DNA of 10,877 nt from an uncultured Eubacteriales bacterium (GCA_902766515.1 CACXEB010000225.1:1-10877), one strand, 5' to 3'; shown: positions 1-7,608, numbered from the stretch's first letter. Notes: generated by a model from the sequence alone, not told the origin. Program-made: numbers and translations.

Positions 1-1095
1 GCCTATGAGATCGACAAATTCCACGGCAAGGTCAAGGACCTGGCCGACAAGAACTTCCGCGTGACCCTGCTGCTGGCCATCTACTGGGCCACCGGCGACT
101 TCCTGAGCATGATCCAGTCCATGATCACGCTGCTGGTCTGCCTCTCCGCCGCGATCCAGGGCGAGATCACGATCGGCGTCCTCGTCATCTATACGACCTA
201 CGTCGGCAAGCTGCTGTTCCCCATCCGCCAGCTCGGCCGCATCCTGTCGGACGCGGGCAAGAGCATGGTGGCGCTGGACCGCATCGGCCAGGTGCTGGAC
301 GAGCCGGCCGAGCCGGACGAACCGGACGCCCTGAAGCCCGACCTGCGCGGGGACATCGTGTTTTCCGACGTCACCTTCGATTACGGCGGCGAGCCGGTGC
401 TGCGCGGCCTGAACGCCACCATCCATCAGGGCGAGACGATCGCCATCCTGGGCGCGACCGGCTCCGGCAAGTCCACGCTGACCTACCTGCTGCAGCGGCT
501 GTTCCCGCTCCGGCACGGCGACATCACCATCAACGGCGTCTCCATCAAAAAGATCGACCGGACGTGGCTCCGGTCCCGCATCGGCCTGGTGCTGCAGGAG
601 CCCTTCCTGTACTCCCGGACCATCCGCGAGAACGTGCGCATCGCGCGGACCGGCGCGACGGAGGCCGAGGTCGACCAGGCCGTGCGCGACGCGGACGCCC
701 TGCGCTTCATCCTGGAGAGCGAGTCGGGCTATGACACGGTGGTCGGCGAGCGCGGCGTGACCCTGTCCGGCGGACAGAAGCAGCGCCTCGCCATCGCCCG
801 GACGCTGCTCAAGGACAACGACATCCTGATCTTTGACGATTCCCTGTCCGCCGTGGACACCCAGACCGACGCGGAGATCCGCGCCGCGCTCAGGAAGCGC
901 CGCCGCGACGTCACGACCCTGATCATCAGCCACCGCATCAGCACCCTGCGCGAAGCGGACCGCATCTTCGTGATGGAGGACGGCCGCATCACCCAGCAGG
1001 GCACGCACGAGCAGCTGATCCGGCAGGACGGCCTGTACAGCAGGGTCTTCCATATCCAGACATCCCTCGAACAAGAACTGCTGTCGGAGGTATAA
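1..1095 (+). CDS. ABC exporter half-transporter, subunit with degenerate Walker B (5' partial)
   Basis: The reading frame is open from base 1, so the start lies left of the window; 364 residues are visible. The first ~110 are the end of a transmembrane domain with hydrophobic helices, and the rest is a nucleotide-binding domain. Walker A GATGSGKS is at 451-474, the Q-loop lies in LQEPFLY (near 592-612), the signature LSGGQ is at 763-777, Walker B is ILIFDD at 823-840, and the H-loop histidine is at 931-933. The usual catalytic glutamate after Walker B is aspartate here. In type IV (ABCB-like) heterodimeric exporters such as TM287/288, LmrCD and BmrCD, this marks the subunit that supplies the Walker motifs of the non-hydrolysing site. 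The next gene starts 5 bases after the stop, and its ribosome binding site overlaps this gene's end, so the two are surely co-transcribed. The likely role is ATP-driven export of a drug, lipid or peptide at the cytoplasmic membrane; the substrate is unknown. Confidence 0.95.
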   Translation, partial: AYEIDKFHGKVKDLADKNFRVTLLLAIYWATGDFLSMIQSMITLLVCLSAAIQGEITIGVLVIYTTYVGKLLFPIRQLGRILSDAGKSMVALDRIGQVLDEPAEPDEPDALKPDLRGDIVFSDVTFDYGGEPVLRGLNATIHQGETIAILGATGSGKSTLTYLLQRLFPLRHGDITINGVSIKKIDRTWLRSRIGLVLQEPFLYSRTIRENVRIARTGATEAEVDQAVRDADALRFILESESGYDTVVGERGVTLSGGQKQRLAIARTLLKDNDILIFDDSLSAVDTQTDAEIRAALRKRRRDVTTLIISHRISTLREADRIFVMEDGRITQQGTHEQLIRQDGLYSRVFHIQTSLEQELLSEV

Positions 1096-1100
1096 CCGAT

Positions 1101-2927
1101 ATGTCATCCACCATTCAGGAACAGGATTATACACAGAAGTTTTCCTTCGCCCTGTGGAAGAAGATCCTGTCCTATACCCCCGCCTACCGCGGGAAGCTGT
1201 ACCGCCTCGCCTTCTGGATGGCGGTCACCGCCGTCATCGACATCGTTTTCCCGCTGCTGACCCGGTATGCGATCGACACGCTGATTCCCAGCGGCAGCAC
1301 CCAGGGCGTGCCGGCCTTCTCCGCGGTATATGTCCTGCTGGTGCTCGTGCAGGTGTTCGCGATCTTCCGCTTCCTCTACCTGGGCGGCCAGATCGAGATC
1401 GGGGTCTGCTACGAATTCCGCAAGATGGGCTTCCAGAAGCTGCAGGAGCTGCCCTTTTCCTACTATGACCGCATGCCCGTCGGCTACCTGATGACCCGCC
1501 TCACCAGCGACGCGGTCCGCCTGTCGGAGACGGTGGGCTGGTCGCTGACCGACCTGATCTGGGGTGTCGTCGTGCTGATCCTGGGCGCGGCGACCATGTT
1601 CAGCATCCACGTGCCGCTGACCCTGGTCGTGCTGCTGGTCAATATCCCCCTCGTGTTCGTCACCCGGTTTTTCCAGAAGCGGATCCTGGGCGCGCAGCGC
1701 CAGGTCCGCAAGCTCAACAGCGAGATCACCGGCGCCTTCAACGAGGGCATCATGGGCGCCAAGACCACCAAGACCCTCGTCCGCGAGGAGCAGAACATCC
1801 GGGAATTCACCGAGCTGACCGGCAAGATGCGCGGCAGGGCCATCCACGCCGCCTCCCTGTCCGCCATGTACCTGCCCATCGTGGTCTCCCTGGGCTCCAT
1901 CGGCACGGCGTACGCGCTGTGGCAGAGCGGCCGGCTGGCGCTGGAAGGCCTGATGACCCTGGGCACCGTCCAGCTGTTCGTCAACTACACGGTCCAGTTC
2001 TTCCAGCCCATCCGGGACATTGCCGGCACCTTCGCCGAGATGCAGTCCGCCCAGGCGGCGGCCGAGCGTGTGGTATCCCTGATCGAAACCGAGCCGGACA
2101 TCAAGGACACGGAGGAGGTCATCGCCCGGTTTGGCGACAGCTTCCACCCAAAGAAGGAAAACTGGCCGGATCTCAAGGGCGACATCGACTTCGAGCACGT
2201 CGATTTCCAGTACAAGGACGGGGAGCGCGTGCTCACCGACTTCAACCTGCATGTCAAAGCCGGCCAGACGATCGCCCTGGTCGGGCCCACCGGCGCGGGC
2301 AAATCCACGGTCGTCAACCTGCTGTGCCGCTTCTATGAGCCCACCGCCGGCCGGATCCTGATCGACCACACGGACTACCGGGAGCGCAGCCAGCTCTGGC
2401 TGGAGAGCCACCTGGGCTACGTCCTGCAGGAACCCCACCTGTTTTCCGGCACCATCATGGACAACATCCGGTATTCCCGGCTGGACGCCACGGACGAGGA
2501 GGTCCGGCAGGCCGCCCGCCTGGTGAACGCGGAGCCCTTTATCATGCGGCTGAAGGATGATTACATGACCGAGGTCGGCGAGGGCGGCAGCCGCCTGTCC
2601 ACCGGCGAAAAGCAGCTGATCTCCTTCGCCCGCGCCCTGCTGGCGGATCCGGCCATCTTCGTGCTGGACGAGGCCACCTCCTCCGTGGACACGGAGACCG
2701 AAGCCATCATCCAGGAAGCCATCAGCCATGTGCTGCACGACCGTACGTCCTTCATCATCGCGCACCGCCTGTCCACCATCCGCAACGCCGACCGGATCCT
2801 GGTGATCGACGGCGGCAAAATCGTCGAGGACGGCACCCACCGCGAGCTGCTGGCGCTCAAGGGCCAGTACTGGCGGCTGTACACCAACCAGTTCGAAGAA
2901 GAGCAGCTGCAGAGCCTGCTCAAATAA
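1101..2927 (+). CDS. ABC exporter half-transporter, ATP-binding/permease subunit (partner)
   Basis: This is a complete half-transporter of 608 residues, the usual length for the family. ATG 1101 is preceded by GGAGGT at 1086-1091, inside the end of the upstream gene. Residues ~25-330 form the membrane domain, with hydrophobic helices near 35-58, 73-95, 147-190 and 255-300. Residues ~360-600 form the nucleotide-binding domain. Walker A GPTGAGKS is at 395-402, the Q-loop is in VLQEPHLF near 441-448, Walker B IFVLDE is at 519-524 with an intact catalytic Glu524, and the switch histidine is His555. The ABC signature is LSTGE (499-503) rather than LSGGQ. In a heterodimer this signature faces the Walker motifs of the upstream subunit, whose catalytic Glu is Asp. 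Both defects therefore fall in the same composite ATP site, as expected for an asymmetric exporter. It resembles the YheI/YheH (BmrCD) and LmrCD group; I do not assign a symbol because the substrate cannot be read. Confidence 0.97.
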   Translation: MSSTIQEQDYTQKFSFALWKKILSYTPAYRGKLYRLAFWMAVTAVIDIVFPLLTRYAIDTLIPSGSTQGVPAFSAVYVLLVLVQVFAIFRFLYLGGQIEIGVCYEFRKMGFQKLQELPFSYYDRMPVGYLMTRLTSDAVRLSETVGWSLTDLIWGVVVLILGAATMFSIHVPLTLVVLLVNIPLVFVTRFFQKRILGAQRQVRKLNSEITGAFNEGIMGAKTTKTLVREEQNIREFTELTGKMRGRAIHAASLSAMYLPIVVSLGSIGTAYALWQSGRLALEGLMTLGTVQLFVNYTVQFFQPIRDIAGTFAEMQSAQAAAERVVSLIETEPDIKDTEEVIARFGDSFHPKKENWPDLKGDIDFEHVDFQYKDGERVLTDFNLHVKAGQTIALVGPTGAGKSTVVNLLCRFYEPTAGRILIDHTDYRERSQLWLESHLGYVLQEPHLFSGTIMDNIRYSRLDATDEEVRQAARLVNAEPFIMRLKDDYMTEVGEGGSRLSTGEKQLISFARALLADPAIFVLDEATSSVDTETEAIIQEAISHVLHDRTSFIIAHRLSTIRNADRILVIDGGKIVEDGTHRELLALKGQYWRLYTNQFEEEQLQSLLK

Positions 2928-2950
2928 TACTGCTTTCCGTATAAAACACA

Positions 2951-2987
2951 CGGGCCGCGCCCTCGTTTGGGGGTGCGGCCCGTTTCT
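2951..2987. terminator. Hairpin terminator between convergent genes, probably bidirectional
   Basis: The 12-base arms 2951-2962 and 2971-2982 pair fully with one G:U pair, around an 8-base loop (2963-2970). The plus strand continues with TTTCTGT, a modest U tract, so it ends the ABC operon 23 bases after its stop codon. On the minus strand the hairpin is followed by TGTGTTTTAT, so it can also stop the convergent gene whose stop codon is at 3010-3012. Confidence 0.85.
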
Positions 2988-3009
2988 GTATGAAGTGCTG
3001 TTTCGCCTG

Positions 3010-5826
3010 TTATTCCGCCAGAGTGATGTGATGCGCTTCAGCATATTGCTCGGCATAGCTGCCGGCGGGGCACTTGATCATGACCCTGGCGGAACCGCTG
3101 AAGGCGCTGTCGGCGATCTGCGTCACACTGGCGGGGATGATGACCATCCGCAGGGCCGGGCAATCGGCAAAAGCGCGGGCGCCGATGGTCACCGCCCCCT
3201 GGGGGATCACCGCGTGGGTGGCGTTCACACCCTCGAAGGCGCTGTCGCCGATCTCCCGCAAGCCGCCGGGCAGCCTCAGCACGGAAACCCTGCTGTCATC
3301 GATCACGTGCACCGTGCACACAACCGGCTCGCAGTCCCCGCAAAAGGCGGTCACAGTGGCGGTGCCCGCCTTCAGCCCGGTCACGCGGTCCGCCTCGACC
3401 TTCACGACGGTTTCGTCAGAGGAGCGCCAGGTGAAGGAATGCTTCCGGTCGCCATTGACCGCGGTTCCCAGGGACACCGTCTTCGTTTCGCCGCCGGTGG
3501 ACACAAAGAACGCCGTTTCGCTGAAGCTCAGCACGCCCGTGCAAGGGATGGGCTGTGTATCCAGGACAAGGCCGCAGCGGGTGCAGTGCTGCTCCTTTTC
3601 ACCGTTCCTGATCAGCCCTGCCGGCGCCGTGACCATCCACACCGGCGCATGGCCGGAGGCGCAGGGAGCGTATTCGGTCACATGGATCGCCGCGGTGCAC
3701 GTCTTGCCGTTCCACAGCCTGGCTGTCAGGGTCACTGTGCCCGGCTTCAGGCCAACCAGGGCATGATAGCTGAAGGAGGCTTCCCTGACTTCCACGCAGT
3801 CCGTGTCGCCGAAGAACGTAAACGTGACATCCTGCGATTCCAGTGCAGCATGATTGGTCGAGGGGTCCGCATGAAACTCCACCTGCGTCCGTTCACCCAC
3901 GTGTATATTGTACTCAGCGTTCCCGAAATACGCCGCCGTTGACCGGGTGTAAGGATTCACATACAGCCTGATCGTCGCGCCGCTGGCCGCCGTTCCCAAC
4001 AGTACAGCGTTTCCGCCCGCCCAGTTTGCCGTGACCGTTCCCTTGGTTTTATTCAGGCTCACACTGAAGGTTTTTGGATTCCCAACGCCGGGATCATCAT
4101 AGATCTTCTCCCAGGTGACTTTTACCGTATTCCCGTAATAATCCGTGACAGTGGGCAGCTTCATCGGATCGCTGTCGACCGGGACATAGAGGTCTCCCAC
4201 TTCTGACCCATTGATATACAGCGCGCCTGACGGCCCCGTCACCGTTACAGGGAATTCACAGGATACATCATCGTATACGCTCCAGATCGTGACCGTTGTG
4301 CTGCCGATGCTCACGGGATATATCGTCTGCCCGTCACAGCGAACGATCGTCTCATCATTGCTGCACATGATGTACTGCAAGTGATCCTGATCGCCCACAT
4401 CAGATTCGATGCTGCCGATGATCACGCTTTCGTTCAGCGGGATCGTATAGGATGCCGCCTTCGGCCTGATCCATTCAGGCGGTTTGACCGCCTGGACCTC
4501 GTAGGAATATGCCGGGCCGTTTTCAAGCTGAACAGTGATGATTCCCCGCGCGAGTTCACTTTGCTCCGCTGTCAGCAGTCCGTCCTCAGTCACATAGATC
4601 CTCGTTCCGCTTGTCGTATAGGAAGCCGGATAATCATGGCCGGTCTTGTCATGCACGGAGAGCCGGAATGGCTTCCTCCGGTCAAAATATGGGTTCGGGC
4701 GCTCAAATACCAGCGCTTTTTCACTGTCAGTGACCGTGATATCGACATAGAAGTTGGTGTTCGCATATACCTGCAGCCTGATCGTGCCGGGGATGAAGGT
4801 CGTCAGGATCCCGTCCTGCAGTACCGCTACCGGGCCTGTGATGCTCTCATCAGCGGGTTTGTTATAATACGGATTCAGCTCCATTCTGACCGGACACCAG
4901 GCGCCCTCCGGTTCCATGACAATGTTGGCGGGCAGCGATGTTCCGGCGGGGATCGTCGAAGGCAGATCGACGCTGATGCTGGTCGGGCCTGTGCACACGC
5001 GGATCCGTTTGCTGGCGCTGCTGCCGTCCGTGCCGTAGGCGGTCACCGTGACCCATCCCGTTTCATGAGCCCTGAGCTCACACCAGGTATTCCACTCTCT
5101 GCGGTACAGTTCGGCAATGTCCGCGCCTTCCGTGATCTCTATATTGGCGCAGACCTGTCTCCCGCCGGCATCGTATGTGTTCAGCATCATGCTGCCGCCT
5201 GTGCTGACAGTATCATTTGTCACAAGGCTGATATTCTCGCAGGGATCGACAACCAGCACATGAAACTCATCCGCGGACACCGAGCCGTTCACAAGGAGGG
5301 AAGCTGCATAATATCCGCTGTGATTGCCGAACAATGTCATCCCGTTTTTGTTGAACTGGACGCCCTGACTGGCAACGCTGATCGCGTCCCGATTATAGAT
5401 CGTCCCGCTGCCGAACGTATAGCTGAAGGGCACGCTTCCATTCAGGGGAACGACATACAGCCGCTGATCCGCCCGGACCTCCCCCAGATCGTTGACAGTG
5501 ACGCTGACATCCTTGATGGTTTTGCCGTAGGCGGTAAAGTGCCATACAAACCGCCCCTTCTTGTTCATCGTGATGCCGTAATACAGATCCTGATCTCTGT
5601 TAAAACGGTAGGAGCTCACCGCGTCCGGGTCACTGCATGTGAAGGTCACTTCAGCGTAATCACTGGCCATGGTGTACCGGACATTGATTTTTTCCTGCAA
5701 GCCCACCTCAATGCTGTCCGGCAGCTCGACCGAAAAACCCTCGACACCCGCGAATGCCGCTGCAGGCATCAGCAACGATACACATACAGCAGCAAAAAAG
5801 AGCAAACAACAAAGCCACCGTTTCAT
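3010..5826 (-). CDS. Secreted multi-Ig-like protein with Big_2-like domain and BspA-type LRR tail
   Basis: This 938-residue protein starts at ATG 5826, with GGAGG on the minus strand at 5835-5839, 8 bases upstream. A signal peptide covers residues 1-26 (hydrophobic core, then AAAFA before the likely cleavage). Residues ~28-716 read as about eight successive beta-rich, Ig-like stretches of 80-95 residues. They are divergent, often ending in a V-x-V-T type strand. Residues 722-751 carry a Cys/His motif (C722, H726, C748, C751), and 764-842 look like a bacterial Ig-like Big_2 domain, with a GLKAGTATVTA motif. Residues 847-938 are a short BspA-type (LRR_5) leucine-rich region with IGDSAFEG, IGARAFADC and IADSAFSG repeats. 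No LPXTG, SLH or dockerin anchor is seen, so it is probably released or held non-covalently. Such proteins usually act in adhesion or surface display, but the ligand is unknown. It lies 88 bases behind the SH3b-PDZ gene on the same strand. GC content is markedly higher at the 3' end of the gene. Confidence 0.92.
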   Translation of the reverse strand: MKRWLCCLLFFAAVCVSLLMPAAAFAGVEGFSVELPDSIEVGLQEKINVRYTMASDYAEVTFTCSDPDAVSSYRFNRDQDLYYGITMNKKGRFVWHFTAYGKTIKDVSVTVNDLGEVRADQRLYVVPLNGSVPFSYTFGSGTIYNRDAISVASQGVQFNKNGMTLFGNHSGYYAASLLVNGSVSADEFHVLVVDPCENISLVTNDTVSTGGSMMLNTYDAGGRQVCANIEITEGADIAELYRREWNTWCELRAHETGWVTVTAYGTDGSSASKRIRVCTGPTSISVDLPSTIPAGTSLPANIVMEPEGAWCPVRMELNPYYNKPADESITGPVAVLQDGILTTFIPGTIRLQVYANTNFYVDITVTDSEKALVFERPNPYFDRRKPFRLSVHDKTGHDYPASYTTSGTRIYVTEDGLLTAEQSELARGIITVQLENGPAYSYEVQAVKPPEWIRPKAASYTIPLNESVIIGSIESDVGDQDHLQYIMCSNDETIVRCDGQTIYPVSIGSTTVTIWSVYDDVSCEFPVTVTGPSGALYINGSEVGDLYVPVDSDPMKLPTVTDYYGNTVKVTWEKIYDDPGVGNPKTFSVSLNKTKGTVTANWAGGNAVLLGTAASGATIRLYVNPYTRSTAAYFGNAEYNIHVGERTQVEFHADPSTNHAALESQDVTFTFFGDTDCVEVREASFSYHALVGLKPGTVTLTARLWNGKTCTAAIHVTEYAPCASGHAPVWMVTAPAGLIRNGEKEQHCTRCGLVLDTQPIPCTGVLSFSETAFFVSTGGETKTVSLGTAVNGDRKHSFTWRSSDETVVKVEADRVTGLKAGTATVTAFCGDCEPVVCTVHVIDDSRVSVLRLPGGLREIGDSAFEGVNATHAVIPQGAVTIGARAFADCPALRMVIIPASVTQIADSAFSGSARVMIKCPAGSYAEQYAEAHHITLAE

Positions 5827-5852
5827 GGCAGGATCCTCCGTTGATAAATATG

Positions 5853-5883
5853 ATCATAGGCCGCGGCGTCCACATACTTGCAA
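5853..5883 (-). promoter_or_regulatory. Weak candidate promoter for the Ig/LRR gene
   Basis: On the minus strand, TTGCAA (5878-5883) and TATGAT (5853-5858) are separated by 19 bases, upstream of the ATG at 5826. The -10 is good, but the spacer is longer than the optimal 17 and the -35 is imperfect. The gene may instead, or also, be transcribed from upstream. Confidence 0.3.
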
Positions 5884-5898
5884 GCGATGAAGGACGCC
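5865..5898 (-). other. Inverted repeat between the SH3b-PDZ and Ig/LRR genes
   Basis: GGCGTCC (5865-5871) and GGACGCC (5892-5898) form a perfect 7-base stem around a 20-base loop that itself contains the palindrome CTTGCAAG. It sits just after the stop codon of the minus-strand gene ending at 5915. No U tract follows on either strand, so it is not a standard terminator. It could be a weak processing or attenuation hairpin, or chance. It overlaps the candidate promoter for the downstream gene. Confidence 0.3.
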
Positions 5899-5914
5899 AG
5901 TTACCTGCGCATCC

Positions 5915-7318
5915 TTACACCGCTTCGGCTCCCCCGGGCGCGGCCATCTGCGTCCTGTAGATGACGCCGTTGCGCAGGAAGAGCACGGTCACGCTCTGGC
6001 CGGGGGACAGGCGGGACAGAGCGCGGTCAATGGAGGTGGTGCCGAAGATGCGCACATCACCGACCGCCAGCAGCACGTCGCCCATCTTGAGGCCCGCGCC
6101 GTCAAACATGGAGCCGGGCTCCATCGTCTGGATCAGGAAGCCCTCGCGCACATTGTACTGCGCTGCCACCTCGCTGTCCACATAGATGCCCTCAATGCCG
6201 CGCTTCCAGTTGGCGGCCAGCTTCTTTTCCGTCTCGGTCAGCGGGGTCACCAGCAGGGGCTGGTAGTCCTGCTCCACACCCTTGCCAAATCCGAACCAGT
6301 GGCGCTGGTCCTCGGGAATGCGCACCGTTTCGCCGCTGGCGGTATGGTAAGCCGTGATGGCGATCATAACGCCGGCGAAGTAGTAATCCCCCAGCTCGAA
6401 GCCATACTGCTTGGACTCATTGCGGTTGAAGGTGGTGCGCTCCTCCGCGTGATCCAGGATGGTCAGCTCGTCCGTCAGCGTCACCTCGCTGGAGAGACTT
6501 CCGAACAGGAAGCGCTCGCCGTAGGTATTGTACAGCCGCATGGTCATATTGAAGGCATCGATCTTCTCCGCGGTAGTATTTTTGACCGTAAAGCGGATGG
6601 TGCCGCCGCCCCTGTTGGAGGCCTTGACACTGCCCTTGCTGAGGAACAGCGGGTCCTGGGCGGCGACCTTGACGCCCTTGCGGTTCAGCGCGTTCAGGGA
6701 GAAGAGCTTCGCCTGCACCTCGGGCGTGCAGCGGCCGTCCTGCTCCAGGCCGTTGGCCTTTTCAAACTGCTTGACGGCGTTCAGGTGGGCCTTGGTCAGC
6801 TTCTTGCCGTTGGCGTCCTCCAAATAGCCCAGCTCCTTCAGCCGGCGGAGAACCGCCGTGACCTCGTCGCCGGTGTCGTTGACGATGAGCTCATGATACA
6901 TGGAAGGGTCCGGCGCGCCGGGCAGGGTATCCGGATCCACCTGTCCGCTGGCCGTCAGCACGGGGAAGTCGCTCTCCCGTTCCACAGGCTGCACGCCTCC
7001 GGAGACGGCAGCCGGGACTTCCTCGGCTGTAATGACCTTTTTCGCGATCACCAGGTCCACATCGTCTGCCCGGACCCAGCCTTCCTTATTGGTCGCCAGG
7101 AAGGTGACCCGGTACCAGCCTGTGCCTTCCGCGGCCTTTTCTTCTTCGATGCGCACCTGGGTGCCCAGGGAGGCGCTGCCGTCCACGATAGCCTTTTCGG
7201 AGGCGTCCATGTAGACCTTTGTATCTTCGTTGATATAGCCGATCTGGGCGTCCGCGATGCACAAGGTCACGGTGTTCAGTGCCAGAATGAGTGCCAGCAG
7301 CAAAGCACAGCGTTTCAT
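5915..7318 (-). CDS. Secreted SH3b / peptidoglycan-binding / PDZ envelope protein
   Basis: This 467-residue protein starts at ATG 7318, with GGAGGG on the minus strand at 7327-7332, 8 bases upstream. Residues 1-24 are a signal peptide ending in A-D-A; the Cys20 context (VTLC) is not a proper lipobox. Residues ~27-90 resemble a bacterial SH3 domain (GTGWYRVTF, then EGWVRADDV). Residues ~147-206 match a PG_binding_1-type domain (GDEVTAVLRRLKELGYL, then AVKQFEKANGL and DGRCTPE). Residues ~225-345 are a beta-rich stretch that I do not recognise with certainty (IRFTVKNTTAEKIDAFNMTM suggests an Ig-like fold). Residues ~370-458 are a PDZ domain (GFLIQTMEPGSMFDGAGLKMGDVLLAVG). PDZ domains in secreted bacterial proteins usually accompany a trypsin-like or S41 protease, and neither is present, so this is probably an adaptor or regulator at the cell wall. 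It is divergent from the sigma factor gene and shares its control region. Confidence 0.93.
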   Translation of the reverse strand: MKRCALLLALILALNTVTLCIADAQIGYINEDTKVYMDASEKAIVDGSASLGTQVRIEEEKAAEGTGWYRVTFLATNKEGWVRADDVDLVIAKKVITAEEVPAAVSGGVQPVERESDFPVLTASGQVDPDTLPGAPDPSMYHELIVNDTGDEVTAVLRRLKELGYLEDANGKKLTKAHLNAVKQFEKANGLEQDGRCTPEVQAKLFSLNALNRKGVKVAAQDPLFLSKGSVKASNRGGGTIRFTVKNTTAEKIDAFNMTMRLYNTYGERFLFGSLSSEVTLTDELTILDHAEERTTFNRNESKQYGFELGDYYFAGVMIAITAYHTASGETVRIPEDQRHWFGFGKGVEQDYQPLLVTPLTETEKKLAANWKRGIEGIYVDSEVAAQYNVREGFLIQTMEPGSMFDGAGLKMGDVLLAVGDVRIFGTTSIDRALSRLSPGQSVTVLFLRNGVIYRTQMAAPGGAEAV

Positions 7319-7340
7319 AAAGATGTCCCTCCATTTCTGA

Positions 7341-7379
7341 CGGGCTTTTCAGCCTCTGAATATATAACGTAACAGCCCG
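7341..7379. other. Small inverted repeat in the leader of the SH3b-PDZ gene
   Basis: CGGGCT (7341-7346) and AGCCCG (7374-7379) can pair around a 27-base AT-rich loop containing TATATAAC. It lies between the possible leader peptide gene and the ribosome binding site of the minus-strand gene starting at 7318. The six-base stem is short, so it may be chance; it is noted because it could shape the leader RNA. Confidence 0.2.
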
Positions 7380-7422
7380 GCATTTTCCTGCACATTTCTG
7401 AAATTTCGTTCAAATTGACAGA

Positions 7423-7497
7423 TCATGCAGTCCCAAATTCATCGTTTTCAGCCCGGCGGTTCGTACTGCCGAAAGATGATCCGGCATGCTTTTTCAT
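7423..7497 (-). CDS. Possible 24-residue leader peptide
   Basis: On the minus strand, an ATG at 7495-7497 follows GGGGAGG (7504-7510) with a 6-base spacer, and the frame runs 24 codons to TGA at 7423-7425. The peptide starts MKKHAGSSFG and ends ENDEFGTA. It is polar, with no signal peptide, membrane helix or run of one amino acid. It lies ~55 bases downstream of the strong minus-strand promoter at 7559-7587 and about 100 bases before the SH3b-PDZ gene, so it would be first in that transcript. The strong ribosome binding site is the main support. The frame continues open upstream, and the length is within chance, so it may not be a gene. No family is recognised. Confidence 0.4.
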   Translation of the reverse strand: MKKHAGSSFGSTNRRAENDEFGTA

Positions 7498-7558
7498 CCG
7501 ATTCCTCCCCCTTCTTTCCGGCATCTTCCCCCTATATATAAGTGCGTGTAAAACGCAG

Positions 7559-7587
7559 ATTATACCTTGATTTTCGCAGGTTGACAA
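7559..7587 (-). promoter_or_regulatory. Sigma-A-type promoter for the SH3b-PDZ transcript
   Basis: Read on the minus strand, TTGTCA (7582-7587) is followed after exactly 17 bases by a perfect TATAAT (7559-7564). Transcription would start near 7552, giving a leader of about 230 bases before the ATG at 7318, with the possible small peptide gene inside it. Its -35 overlaps the -35 of the plus-strand promoter by five bases. Confidence 0.75.
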
Positions 7588-7608
7588 AATATTTTTCCCG
7601 TGTAGAAT
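7581..7608 (+). promoter_or_regulatory. Sigma-A-type promoter for the sigma/anti-sigma operon
   Basis: A consensus TTGACA (7581-7586) and TAGAAT (7603-7608) are separated by 16 bases. Transcription would start near 7615, giving a short leader of about 20 bases, almost all taken up by the ribosome binding site GGAGGTG (7621-7627). The site looks like a housekeeping promoter rather than an ECF-type (GAAC / CGTC-like) one, so simple self-activation by the encoded sigma factor is not evident here. Confidence 0.75.

Noticed and set aside
1104..3056. 650-codon open frame on the minus strand opposite the second ABC gene
   Set aside because: It mirrors a well-supported ABC gene, has low-complexity composition (many Gln, Asp, Gly, Val, His) and no domain. 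It is an effect of strong GC bias at codon third positions, and it would run through the terminator.
4381..5844. 487-codon open frame on the plus strand opposite the Ig/LRR gene
   Set aside because: The minus-strand gene has a signal peptide, ribosome binding site and recognisable domains. The opposite frame has none of these.
5915..7318. Lipoprotein anchoring of the SH3b-PDZ protein through Cys20
   Set aside because: The residues before Cys20 (VTL) do not fit a lipobox, which needs a small residue just before the Cys; a signal peptidase I site after A-D-A fits better.
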